From contig OY987229.1 in assembly GCA_963920705.1 (NCBI GenBank), positions 20,217,728-20,281,727 on the forward strand: a stretch of 64,000 nucleotides of DNA. Reading direction: 5' to 3'. The notes below the pieces were generated by a model. It had not been told where the DNA came from, did no database searches, and was given only the letters and a program-made list of their open reading frames with translations. The position numbers and the translations under genes are program-made. Positions 23,084-33,682 of this stretch are shown piece by piece (the first letter of the stretch is position 1; every line of letters starts with the position of its first letter). This DNA comes from Odiellus spinosus. Lineage: Eukaryota > Arthropoda > Arachnida > Opiliones > Phalangiidae.

Positions 23084-23583
23084 CTTTCCACTAATTCTTG
23101 TATTAAACTGTTCTATTGTTATTTTAAAATAATCTTGGAACCAACAAAAATAACCGTTAAAAAAAGCACCTGTTTTTATTGAAGATAACTTTTTTCAAGG
23201 TTGTGTATTACTTATACTTTTCCCAATCTTGAAACCAGAGAAAAGATACGTTAAATGGAATCTGTTTCTATTGAAATGTTTCATTTTTTCAAGGTTGGGA
23301 CGAAGTGAAATATTTTCTGTCTATGAAAAAGAAAATAATTGATTTGAAGAGGGTTGGGACGGTTATTTCCATTAATTTATAAAAGCTGTTTTTCACTTGA
23401 AATTTCACATTACTATTAAGGAAAAACCAGGGAAAGTCGGGCAATTTTGTAATGAAAAATCTGTATCAGTAAAGATTTAAATGCTCGCTCTCGAAATTCA
23501 AGCCCAGAATCTCAAATAATCACGTCTTTTTAACGAATGGGTATAAAGGGAGTAAAAATCGTCTGGTAACGCGCGCTAGGTAA

Positions 23584-23752
23584 AGGTCGGGGGTTTGGAC
23601 AAGATATTTCTGCTTAACTTTTTTATTAATTTGAAATTATTATGAAAAATCCAATATAATCGAAATATTTAACTGATTATTATTAATAATTAACTGATTA
23701 ACTAAATATTTGTGGATTATCTAGTCCAAACCCAAAATCTCTAGCGCCTATT
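23584..23752. mobile_element. Family C inverted-repeat element, copy 1
   Basis: It runs from AGGTCGGGGGTTTGGACAAG to the approximate inverse TAGTCCAAACCCAAAATCTC. The interior is an AT-rich palindromic mix of TTAACTGATTA and TAATTAACTG. Other copies lie at 28152, 31962 and 55590. The remaining bases to 24114 hold only a stray tRNA B-box-like match (rejected). Confidence 0.65.
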
Positions 23753-24114
23753 TTAGAGAACATTTGTAAGACATAATGTCAGGAATGTCAAATTTTATCT
23801 TGGGCCAGAGCTTTATACACCCTGTGGCATTACTTTCCTTGGTTCGAATCCCCGTTACCATTCCCAATGGGTGCATTTACATTTTGGCGCGAAAACGATC
23901 TTTAGTCGGTTCCTTCTTAGTTAGGTTATAGTACTCTCTAAACTAAGGCCTGCTTATGCGGATAAACTTAAAAAAAAAAAAGGAAAATCAACAACCAGTT
24001 TTCCCGAGTTTTCCTTTATTATTTTTTATTCTAATCTGATTTTAACGAAAACTTTTCCCTGTTTAAACTTAATAATATATCCAATTTTATTTTCAATTTT
24101 ACTCTAGAAACGGA

Positions 24115-25044
24115 ATGTCGCGTTATTTAGAGTCTCTTAAACATTTAGCTATATTTCTAATCGAAGTATTTAAAACTGTTTATTGGTCGTTAATACCAGA
24201 TTCTTATCGTAAATTGAAAAACCTTGAAAATCAAGTTGTATTATTAACGGGAGCCGCGAATGATATAGGCCGTTTCCTGTCCTTAAAATTTGCTCAGTTA
24301 GGCTGCAAGATAGTCCTGGTTGACGTAGACCAATCGGGACTCAACGAGACTAAAGAATTCTTGGACGAAAGATGCGGAGAAAATATCGTCTGGTCGTATA
24401 ACGTGGATGTCTCTGATCGAGAAGCTGTTTACCTATTGGCCGAAAACGTCACGCGAGATGTTGGTCGAGTTGACATTTTGGTGAACAACGCCGCCATTTT
24501 GAAAGAAAAACTCTTTTTTGAACTGAGTGACGAAGACATTGTTAAGTTGGTTAATGTCAATTTGATGTCCTATTTATGGACTACAAAGGCATTCTTGCCC
24601 AATATGGTTCAAAGTTGTAACGGACACTTGGTCTACATTAGTAGCGTGGGCGCTATTTTTGGTACCCCTTTACATAGCGATTACAACTTGACAAAATGGT
24701 GCGTCGCTGGCTTCGCCGAGGCTTTGGGACAAGAGGTCTTAGTCAAGAATTGGACTGGAGTGGAAATAAGTACCGTTTTTCCATCATTTGTTAATAGCGG
24801 ATGTTACAACCCTGATGGTTATAACGGATTTGTAGGAGCCGCGGAACCGTCTTATGTCGCTGACACCATTGTGCGGGGAATTTTAATTGGTCGAGAGAGA
24901 ATTTACGTGCCTAGCGCTTTGTACGGTGTTGCATTGATTAAACCTTACGTTAGTGTTAAGGCCTTTTATCATTTAAGTTTGGCTGTGGTTGGCTCGGCAG
25001 TTTACCGAGGGCTGTCAGCGTGTAATGACGTCACGAAAAATTAA
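24115..25044 (+). CDS. SDR-6: SDR16C-like dehydrogenase, intronless, altered glycine loop
   Basis: One uninterrupted frame of 309 residues, closest to SDR-5 (shared LIPDS, NIVWSY, WTTKAFLP and GREKIYVP-type segments). The N-terminal helix is at about residues 8-27. The cofactor loop reads TGAANDIG (45-52), with Asp50 where the family has the second conserved Gly. Asp70 (VDVD), NNAA (124-127), Asn149, Ser177, Tyr190 and Lys194 (YNLTK) are otherwise intact. The Gly-to-Asp change adds a side chain and a negative charge beside the cofactor pyrophosphate and could weaken binding. There is no frameshift or premature stop, so it is not an ordinary pseudogene. Confidence 0.9.
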   Translation: MSRYLESLKHLAIFLIEVFKTVYWSLIPDSYRKLKNLENQVVLLTGAANDIGRFLSLKFAQLGCKIVLVDVDQSGLNETKEFLDERCGENIVWSYNVDVSDREAVYLLAENVTRDVGRVDILVNNAAILKEKLFFELSDEDIVKLVNVNLMSYLWTTKAFLPNMVQSCNGHLVYISSVGAIFGTPLHSDYNLTKWCVAGFAEALGQEVLVKNWTGVEISTVFPSFVNSGCYNPDGYNGFVGAAEPSYVADTIVRGILIGRERIYVPSALYGVALIKPYVSVKAFYHLSLAVVGSAVYRGLSACNDVTKN

Positions 25045-25161
25045 ACTTTCCATTTAAAAATATATATTGCACTTCCACGAATCACCTTATTATCATTTCA
25101 CTGAAATTTTTTTCATTTTATGTAGTTTTTTTTTTTTTTTTTTGTAGCATTTCAATCGAAA

Positions 25162-25463
25162 GTACAAGCAAGAAGGATCAGACAAGGAGAGGAAAAGTAG
25201 GGCTGCGTTGAGTTAGAGAGAGAAGAGCCACCCTCCCCGGGTGGAAAGGGGGATAGGAAATTCTCGAGGTAAACTGTTGTCACGTGGTCACTAGCGTCGT
25301 TGGCTACTACGAAGCTGATAAAGGATCCGTTTTACCCACGTGACAACATTTTACCACGAAACATCTCTACCCCCGTTCTCCCAGAGTGGGAGTTTAGGCC
25401 GACGCAGTAGGAACTGCGCCGTCCCCACTTTTCCTCTCCTTGTCTGATCCTTCTTGGTACAAG
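25162..25463. mobile_element. Fold-back element L
   Basis: The left arm starts AAGAAGGATCAGACAAGGAG and the right arm ends with its inverse CTCCTTGTCTGATCCTTCTT. The inner arms also pair: GTTGTCACGTGG against CCACGTGACAAC. The arms are about 120 bp and mispaired in the middle. I see no second copy in the window. The sequence from 25464 to 26032 holds nothing further. Confidence 0.7.
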
Positions 25464-26032
25464 ACATTCCGTCCTTGGCTTCCTTCGAACTAAATATATC
25501 TCTATCAAAACGTTGATCAAAGTCTATCTTATTTCGTCTTAAAATTATACCAGAAGGTAATATCAGGAGAAGTTCTCGCTGAAGCTTTTCTTACGTATCA
25601 AGTGTCTTTACACGTATTATTGGCTTTTTCGAGAGAGCTACCGATGCAATTTGAATTTCCAATATTAGTGGCACCCTCCTCCTGTTATTTCATTCTGCTG
25701 TTATCAAAGTCTTAATTTCAACTTTCAAAAACTCACTTTTAACGAATAAGAAGCCGGTTTTCTACGGAAGAAGATGTAGTTATAAAGTGTATCTAAATTG
25801 AGTAAATCAACGAAACGTTGTTTGAATCTAAAATTAAGTCTAAATCCAGTTTTTAACTCTCTTATAGAATTTAATTGCCTATCATTTTGGTATTCAAGGA
25901 CAACCTTATTTAACTTAACATCTTGCATTCAGCGTTAGTTCGCTCGATACTTCTTAAACGATTGTTTCAGAGTTTATTTAGATAAGTTGAAATCTTAACC
26001 AGAATTTAGCTAGAAAAAAAAAACTCGGTGAA

Positions 26033-28114
26033 ATGGATAAAATATGGGTTAATTTTGTGCATTTTCTGCAATTTTGCTTCGAGTTGATCAAAGTTATTCT
26101 CATAAGTTGCGTCCCAAGTCGTTTCTTAACCAAGAAAAGTGTTAAAGGTATGGCAGTGACGTTTTTAATTCATATTATAATAGCTATAATTATGTGTAAT
26201 ATGTTAAGTTCATGTTGCCAAAAGGCAATTCGATTCATTTCATTCATTCTATAAGCCTGAATAATTTTACAATAGACGAACGTTATCGAATTACTTTTTT
26301 CTACCATTTCTCTACAAAATAGATCCCTTAACTTCTCTAGGGTTAAAATTTCGCGTACAGTGGTTGGCTGTTACTGCTTTTCTTGTGTGGCCCCTGTAGA
26401 ATTGCTAGAACTGTACTACTTCGGTGTCTAGGGTGAAAACTACACACGAGGACAGGCTGGCCTATAAAAATGTTAGAACAGTATTATTTTGGTGAAGACC
26501 AAACATTTGAGCAGATATGTAATTAGTTCTAGAATACTTAAATGACATTATATATTTATAATTACTTATATACAATAATATGTGGACCAATTATTTAATT
26601 TGATGTACATTATAATAAATTTTAAATTAGTAATATTCTACATACGTTAAAATCACGCTAAAACGAAAATTTTCTTCCATTTCAAGATGAATTAGTTCTG
26701 ATCACTGGTTCTGGAAGTGGAATTGGCCGTCTTCTGGCTTTGAAATTCGCCGAATTAGGGAGTAGATTAGTTCTTGTGGACGTAAATTCTATTGGAAATC
26801 AAGAGACTTTGGATTTAATACAGAAACACCACGGTAATTTAGCCACCGCTTACGAATGCGACGTGTCTGACCGCAAAGCCGTATACGAGTTGGCCAAGAA
26901 TGTCACCAAAGATGTGGGAAATGTTTCCATCTTAATTAACAACGCCGGTATCGGAATGGGTGGTAAATTATCGGATATAACAGATGAAAAGATTGAATTG
27001 GTGAATATATACGTTTAACCACAAATTATATTTACAACAAAAAATCAGTTAGGAGAACTGCTATGCAGCTTTGCAGGTAAAACTGCGTAACTAGCCAATC
27101 AGCTCTGGCGAGCATTGACGTCAGACCACCAACCCGACACGGGTATATATCCCTTCCATGAAAATAGAGAAGGATTATAAGATATAGCTTATATAGTTCA
27201 TTTATCTATGTCGCCACTAAAACTGTATGTTCTGGATCAGGTGAAAGATGGTTGGCTTCCAGGGCAATGACGTCATTTAATACGTCACCCTTATGATGTC
27301 TGATATATTCAGCGAGCGCCGGAAATTTAAATACTCAGTTTTAGGTAAACTTTGGCTAAAATGGCTGTATAGTTTCTATAGTAACAGGACAACTACCGAT
27401 TGAAATTGCATTAGAAAAATCTAACTGATTTCTTGTTGGCGTCAGGAGTAGGCTATATCCTAAGTGTAAATTTCAAAGGGGGCCCAAATTTTAAATCGAT
27501 AGGGGCTTGATTAAATAGCATAGGCCATATAGGCCCCAAAGATTTAGTATAGTTGGAAAAAATGCTGGCGCCGCCACTAGATACAAAAATATTAAAAAAT
27601 GTAAAATATACTCCACAAGGTCATGAATGTCAACCTTTTGGCGCAATTTTGGACAGTCAAGGCGTTTTTACCTTCTATGAAAGAGACCAACCACGGTCAT
27701 CTGGTTCACTTATCTTCAGCAGCGGCGTTAATCGGTATCCCTAACATGGTAGAATACTCCGCTAGCAAATACGGCGTATTTGGATTATCGGAAGCTCTGA
27801 ATTTAGAACTTTTGAACGATGGTTATGATGGTATTAAAGTTACCACAGTTTGTATGGCACCGATAAAAACGGGTTTACTCAACTACGAAGATGACGGACT
27901 AATTCCAATGTTAACCCCCACCTACGCCGCCGATTGTATCCTTCACGGTATCTTGTTGGATAAAGAAATCATTTACGTGCCTAGATTTATATATCCAATG
28001 TTATATTTTAGAGCGCTGGTTAGTCGCAAGGCAGCCTTGCACGCCATAAAGGTCCTGGGCGGCAATGGATTGCTTAAACAAGTGAAATTTAGGAAACCTT
28101 CCATAAAATGTTGA
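26033..28114 (+). CDS. SDR-7: SDR16C-like dehydrogenase, 3 exons
   Basis: Exons 26033-26147, 26687-27000 and 27620-28114 give 307 residues. Intron 1 (539 bp) is phase 1 inside the Asp of KDELVLITG, and intron 2 (619 bp) is phase 0 between EKIEL and VMNVN. A membrane segment lies at about residues 5-27. TGSGSGIG is at 45-52, Asp70 (VDVN) suggests NAD(H), NNAG is at 123-126, and Asn148, Ser176, Tyr189 and Lys193 (YSASK) are all present. Its sequence groups with SDR-5/6, yet those are intronless, so introns were gained here or lost there. The C-terminus ends in IKC, as in SDR-3. Splice sites were chosen by frame and by matching the paralogues; alternatives would break conserved motifs. Confidence 0.9.
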
Positions 28115-28151
28115 TTCAAATTTCAGGTTTAATGGTAGACTCATTTCTATA

Positions 28152-28597
28152 GAGGTCGGGGTATGGACATGATAATTCTAATTATTTTATCTTTATTGCA
28201 ATAACAAAAGTCTATGACTTTATTCCATAAAAGTAAACAACGCCCCGTAGCTTAATACTATCAGCAAAGGTCCGGGAAGATTCTGATCCGAGACACTCTA
28301 GCGGCCGCAGTCGGTGTAAATATTGAAATTTGAAGCGCCACTCTTTGGAGAAATTCCGGAGTTGGGAGGGAAGACAATATAGCCAAGAGCGGCCCGCCTA
28401 AATTCTATCCCTCTCTCCCTACTCAAATATCGAGGAAGAGTCCAAATCATTTTAGCCAGACAGGGATGATGACTTTTTATGTAAAACTGTACCTTTGCTG
28501 ATAGTATTAAGCTACGGGGCGTTGTTTACTTTAATGGAATAAAGTTATAGACTTTTGATAATAATTAACTGATTCTCCAAATATTTGTGGACCTCTA
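28152..28597. mobile_element. Family C element, copy 2, interrupted by family D
   Basis: The left part GAGGTCGGGGTATGGACATG and the right part AAATATTTGTGGACCTC match family C copy 1. A complete family D element (28205-28557) is inserted between them, so C is the older insertion. Confidence 0.7.
28205..28557. mobile_element. Family D MITE, copy 2 (complete)
   Basis: A 353-bp element with inverted termini of about 65 bp: CAAAAGTCTATGACTTTATT and its inverse ending ATAGACTTTTG, with GGGGCGTTGTTTACTT and its complement inside. The GC-rich core contains AGCGGCCGC. Flanks GCAATAA and ATAATAA agree at five of seven positions, a possibly decayed 7-bp duplication. Confidence 0.8.
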
Positions 28598-29317
28598 CAT
28601 TTTTTTCAACCAAAGGCGAGTTCTTGGGCGTAAGTTCAGCGGGTATACCCAATGACATTAGAAGGTTATGCAAATTGTGGAATGATGCCAGTGAGAAATG
28701 TTACGTAGCTATGACTTCGATCATTCTGAAACAGGCTTAGAAGTAATACAAGTCAAAAACCAGTTTATTAATTGTTTAAACCAGTTTTTTTTAATCAAAA
28801 ACTGATGATCACTGGTTCCCAGGGGACTAGTTTATTAATTCTAATATTAAAGATATATATTCACATATATTAATCGGACAAATTTAGTATTCAAGGCACT
28901 AGAACTTAAAAATAATTTCTATGGGCATTACAAGTTTCGACAATTGCGAATTCTGGTGTACAATTTATCAGACCTCTTTGTATTTTTAATGAAAACCTCT
29001 AGATTTCCAAAGACTTCGAACCCAAGGTAGATATCTGAACCCAGAGTGTCGGCCTCTATGCCAGCAGCTAGTTAAGGACCCACCGAACTAGTCGTTTAAC
29101 CACTAGAACTGTCTTTGATTACATGATGTATGTAAGTCCCATCACTTGAATCTTTCCCCACTTGGTCTATGGTGAATAGGCCAACCGAGTACTGTCAAAA
29201 AATAAGCATTTGCATTTTTATCTCGAGGCACAAATAATCCGTAAGGTCAAAAACAGATTATATTTCTGGTAAGGTTAATGGCCGTGGTGTAACCGAGTGG
29301 GTAGGCTCACTTGACTT
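28598..29317. other. Spacer with a tRNA-like A-box
   Basis: There is no gene here. At 29282-29310 the sequence TGGTGTAACCGAGTGGGTAG resembles the 5' half of a tRNA or the head of a tRNA-derived SINE. It sits directly in front of the 26-bp minisatellite, and no matching B-box follows. Confidence 0.35.
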
Positions 29318-29603
29318 CTTTGACGGTGCTTTGAGCGCGTCATCTTTGACGGTGCTTTGAGCGCGTCATCTTTGACGGTGCTTTGAGCGCGTCATCTTTG
29401 ACGGTGCTTTGAGCGCGTCATCTTTGACGGTGCTTTGAGCGCGTCATCTTTGACGGTGCTTTGAGCGCGTCATCTTTGACGGTGCTTTGAGCGCGTCATC
29501 TTTGACGGTGCTTTGAGCGCGTCATCTTTGACGGTGCTTTGAGTGCGTCATCTTTGACGGTGCTTTGAGTGCGTCATCTTTGACGATGCTTTGAGTGCGT
29601 CAA
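29318..29603. repeat. 26-bp minisatellite, 11 units
   Basis: The unit is CTTTGACGGTGCTTTGAGCG followed by CGTCAT. Eleven units run head to tail, the first eight nearly identical and the last three carrying GAGTGCG or GACGATG variants. Each unit contains TGACG and CGTCA, the two CRE half-sites, in inverted orientation. It lies 1.2 kb after SDR-7 and 0.9 kb before SDR-8. Confidence 0.95.
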
Positions 29604-30469
29604 CTATTTGTACACCTGGGTTTTCAAGAGTCTGCCCTTTTGGGTGTAACTCGTATAAGGTTCATCAAGCCTCGTTTGTTAATGGCCAGTTTTCTTTCCA
29701 TAAAATTTTTACAAGGTCAAAATTAATTTTATCAGATAATTAGACTTATTAAATTCCTGCGGCGTATTTCTCTATTTTTTATTATATTTTTTTGAAGATT
29801 ATCTGTAAAGTTTTAAAGCGAATTATAAAACCATCTGCACAAGGACGTTTTTTTTTCTTCTTTCAAACAGGTTTTAAATATCAGTAAAAGTATTTCTTAG
29901 TAATAAAATCAAAAAGGGGTCATTTTTCCCATGTATTCCCTATAAATCCATAATTTTGACCCACCGACTTCGCGATCTAACGCCATAAAAAAGTTAAAAG
30001 TATGTTTTTAGTCTCTATCTAGTAGATTTTGACTTGTAATAAGGATTAAGCAAGGTCGTTCCCTGGTTTGGTAACGCTACCAAGTTAATTCTGAAAGGTC
30101 TTCAGCTTTTGTTAATGCTGGAAATTTCTGTTGATTCCCAATATGCCTTGTTGCAAAATGACTTATGTAAAAATTATACACCTTTTGTAGTCTACTGAAG
30201 GCAAGTTATTAGTTAGGAGGAAAAACTTGAACTGGTCCTGATACATCTACACTTTCGCACTATTCAAATTTTCTTCATGAACGAACTAGTGTTGAGAGAA
30301 ATTGAAAACCTGTTTGATTTGAAAAGGGTGTTTTTTCGGCTAAACCTTTTTTATTCGATTTTTGTTTAACCACTTATTCTTCAACAAAATTTTAAAACTC
30401 TCTCTATATCCGACGGAACGCGAGTCAAAAATTCGAATATTATAATAGTAAAATTCGAAGGGGCTAACA
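29604..30469. other. Spacer upstream of SDR-8
   Basis: A family K/J-like piece (GTACACCTGGG ... AGTCTGCCC) adjoins the minisatellite at 29610-29640. The rest is AT-rich with no assigned feature. Confidence 0.4.
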
Positions 30470-31849
30470 ATGGCCAAAGATATTTCGAAAATTATTCAGC
30501 ATTTATTATTAGCAGTATATTATCTATTGGAAACCTTAGTATGGTCTTTTATACCCTTAAAATGGAGAACCAAGAAAGACGTTAAAGGCGAATTAGTTTT
30601 AATTACCGGAGGAGGAAACGGACTAGGTCGAAAATTGGCCATAGAATTCGCGAAATTAGGAGCTAAGATAATTACTCTTGATGTTAATGCTAAGGGTAAT
30701 GAAGAAACTGTCAGGTTGGTGAAAAAAGTTGGAGCCGAAGCTCACGGATTTGTTTGCGATGTATCCGATAGAAAACAACTTTATAAAACTGCCGAAATAA
30801 TTAAAAGTCAAATAGGTGAGTTAATAATTACGCAATTACCTAACTGATTACAGCCTTTGGTAATGCTAAATAAGTATTCAGTTACGTAATCACTTTAGTA
30901 CAGTCAAAGAAGCAGGCTTGAACACCGAGGAGTGATCAGCCCCTCGATGAATCTGAACAAGACAATTTATTTTGAAATGTAGCGTATACCAGAATTTAAA
31001 AGAAAATTCTACGTTTAATGCCCGTTTCTCGGTAGAAACCTGCCGCCAATGAACAGACTCGATGATTTTCTTTTGTATTCTTGGTCCTATAGATTTGGGT
31101 TTAACACTAATAGCAAGAGTCTATACATTAAAAAGAGTATGCCCAAGATGCTATACTCTGAAAAGTTCAGAGCTCGTCGAGCTCTCTCTCACCCCTTACG
31201 CCTAAATTGGCCTAAACCTCCAAATTAAAGTCTAACAATCAATTTCGCAATGTTAGGTACAGTAACTATATTAATTAACAACGCTGGAATCGCCATTTGT
31301 AAGACGTTACTTGACCTAGAAGACGATGACATTCAACGCGTATTCGACATAAACAGCGTGGCTAATTTCTGGACGGCCAAGGCATTTTTACCGGACATGA
31401 TCAAAGCCAATCACGGACATATTGTCAACATGTCCAGCATTAGTGGAATCTTTGGTGTTGACTTATTTCCGGACTATTCTTCTAGTAAACACGCTCTGAA
31501 TGGATTTGATGAATGTCTTAAATTGGATCTGATTCGTCGAGGTTGCGACAATGTACACACGACCTTGGTTTGCCCTTTTCTGATTCGGGGAGGACTTTTC
31601 GACGGATTTTACGACGGAGTGGTCAATATTTTGGACACCGATTACGCCATTGAAGAGATAATGTTGGCGATTTTGACCAATACGGAGGTCATGTATTTAC
31701 CAAAACTTCTCTACGTTTTGACCTTTTTACGGCCCATTATTTCCAGGAAAACTTTGTACTATTTTCAGAACTTTGCGGCTGATAGAGGTTTAGCGAATAA
31801 CGTGGTTGTTAGAAAGTTTAAATCAGACGAAGATGTTAACGTAAATTAA
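30470..31849 (+). CDS. SDR-8: SDR16C-like dehydrogenase, 2 exons
   Basis: Exons 30470-30815 and 31257-31849 give 312 residues. The 441-bp intron is phase 1 in the Gly of SQIG-TVTIL, just before LINNAG. A hydrophobic helix lies at about residues 8-28. TGGGNGLG is at 46-53, Asp71 (LDVN) suggests NAD(H), NNAG is at 123-126, and Asn148, Ser176, Tyr189 and Lys193 (YSSSK) complete a normal active site. It is the last gene of the array; the next gene is unrelated. The start codon is the first ATG before the membrane helix, in a good context (AACAATGG). The substrate is not predictable beyond the retinoid/steroid/lipid-alcohol range of the family. Confidence 0.92.
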
Positions 31850-33682
31850 TTTCAAAAAGGGGCTTAGAAAAATCAACTATTTTAATCCTAAAGTTAATTT
31901 CAACTAAAGTTAATTAACACTTTAGTCTAAACTCTAGTTTCCTCTTTAAAATCTAAACTTCTATGTCGGGGTTTGGACAAGATAATAAACAAATATTTGG
32001 ATAATCAGTTAATTATTAATTATAACCAGTTAAATATTTCGATTATATTCCTGTGGATAATTTCAATCAAAAATATCTTGTACAAATCTCTTCTTGTTGG
32101 CGTTTTCAGTACATACATACTCCTGCGTGTAATAAACTCCTGTTTTAATGGATAACTTGATTTTCTGTTTGAAAATTTATTTATCCAAAGTATAAATACT
32201 GTATTCAGGGTCAAAAATAACTATTATTTACTATATCTAATAATTTAAACGATAATTAAGATCCTATGGAAAAAAGGACATCGATGGCCTTGGACTAGAA
32301 TCAGAATAAAGATAATTAATTTGAATTCGCCCCGGGCCCGAAGTACTGCCCATTTTAGCTCTCTTTAACGAAATTAAATTAGTCTCAAACTACCATTTAT
32401 CTTCATTATGATTCAATTATTATTAAACTATTTACATAGGCCTTCTATGTTTAAAATCTTTGTCCTGAATCAATTGCGTCTAATTTTCCATGATTCTTAC
32501 TCGCCTATGGATGCAGAAGTTGATCTAAAAAAACCTTATGTTTAGCTTTAATTTTCACATCAAAAGATGGTCCTATTTTGTATAATTTTTATTTACAATT
32601 TGTACTTGTCTTTTCCTTTAATAAATATAGGCAGCTAAGCCTAATTAGTTACTACTTCCAAAGTTCAAAAAGTAGTTTTAAAAAACCCGCGTAACTTTAT
32701 ATTATGAAACTTTTTAGCTTGTAGCTCATATTTTTCTAAACACTAGTGTCCTCTATTGGAGAATGGGGCAACTAACATTGCGTCATAGGTCGTAATGTGT
32801 CTAGAAAACTGCAAAGCTGATTTGATGCGTCATTCTAGTAGAGATAAGCCACGAAATGTACGAGGCGTGAAACCGAAAATTACTTGAAATTAGAATGTAG
32901 GGCTAGTTTTTCTCTGTAAAGAAAGAGAATTATTTAAGCCAATTAAGCCTCACCATCAATTCTTATATCATTACATTAAAGGCAAGTATTTTTATAATTC
33001 CAAATTCTACATTGTTTCCTCTTAAAGGGTTGTTAACTGGTAAAATTCTAAGAAAACCGACAAGCCAAGGCCTAAAGTACTTCGGTCTACTTTGTATAAG
33101 CTAATTAGCTTAAACGGAAGACTTTAGGAAATTATAAAGACCTCCCCCTTTTGTGTTATCAACACATAGGCATAGAAACCAACTTTACGTATCATATTAT
33201 CAGTCAGTAATGTTACGTTGAGGTAGGCAGAGGTTATTCTTTAATTTAATATAATGTTACTTTTACTTAATGTATTGTCATTGTTTTCTTTAAAAATATT
33301 GGGCCCCTCTTTGATAAAACTTCCGATAACGTTCGGAAGTCCAATACAGTTAACTAAAATCTTATCAGATGTAAATGTACGACCATTAGCCTCTTTGATT
33401 GCGCGAAATCAGATAGTTTATACCAAAGTTAGACGCAACACAGTTTTTCTTTTCATTGAATATAGTTTAATATTTAACTGGAAGTCCCATTTAAAAAGTT
33501 TTATGCTAGTGGTAGGTGTTAAATGTGTCATTGACCTTATGAGCTAAATGCCAATCATTATACCTTGCATACGAACAGTAAATTCGGAGAAAAAGCAATA
33601 AATTTTTTTTCTTGAAGTTGTTTAAAGTTTATCATTGTTTTCCGTTGTTCTCTGATAGGTTCTGAAATAGAAACCCTTCAAA
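31850..33682. other. Spacer between the SDR array and the MiT/TFE exons
   Basis: It includes family C copy 3 at about 31962-32046 (TCGGGGTTTGGACAAGATAA and an AT palindrome; only the left half is clear). No gene is supported. A 97-codon hydrophobic frame at 33254-33547 has no start context or homology and is probably chance. The MiT/TFE 5' UTR may begin at an acceptor-like CTCTGATAG ending near 33658. Confidence 0.4.

Noticed and set aside
23835..23860. GGTTCGAATCC, a perfect tRNA B-box
   Set aside because: No matching A-box, and the surrounding bases do not form a T-stem or acceptor stem.
29318..29603. Regularly spaced repeats resembling a CRISPR array
   Set aside because: The units are directly contiguous with no variable spacers, and the DNA is eukaryotic.
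33254..33547. 97-codon hydrophobic frame just before the MiT/TFE exon
   Set aside because: Composition follows the AT-rich background and there is no recognised motif. It is more likely UTR or intergenic.
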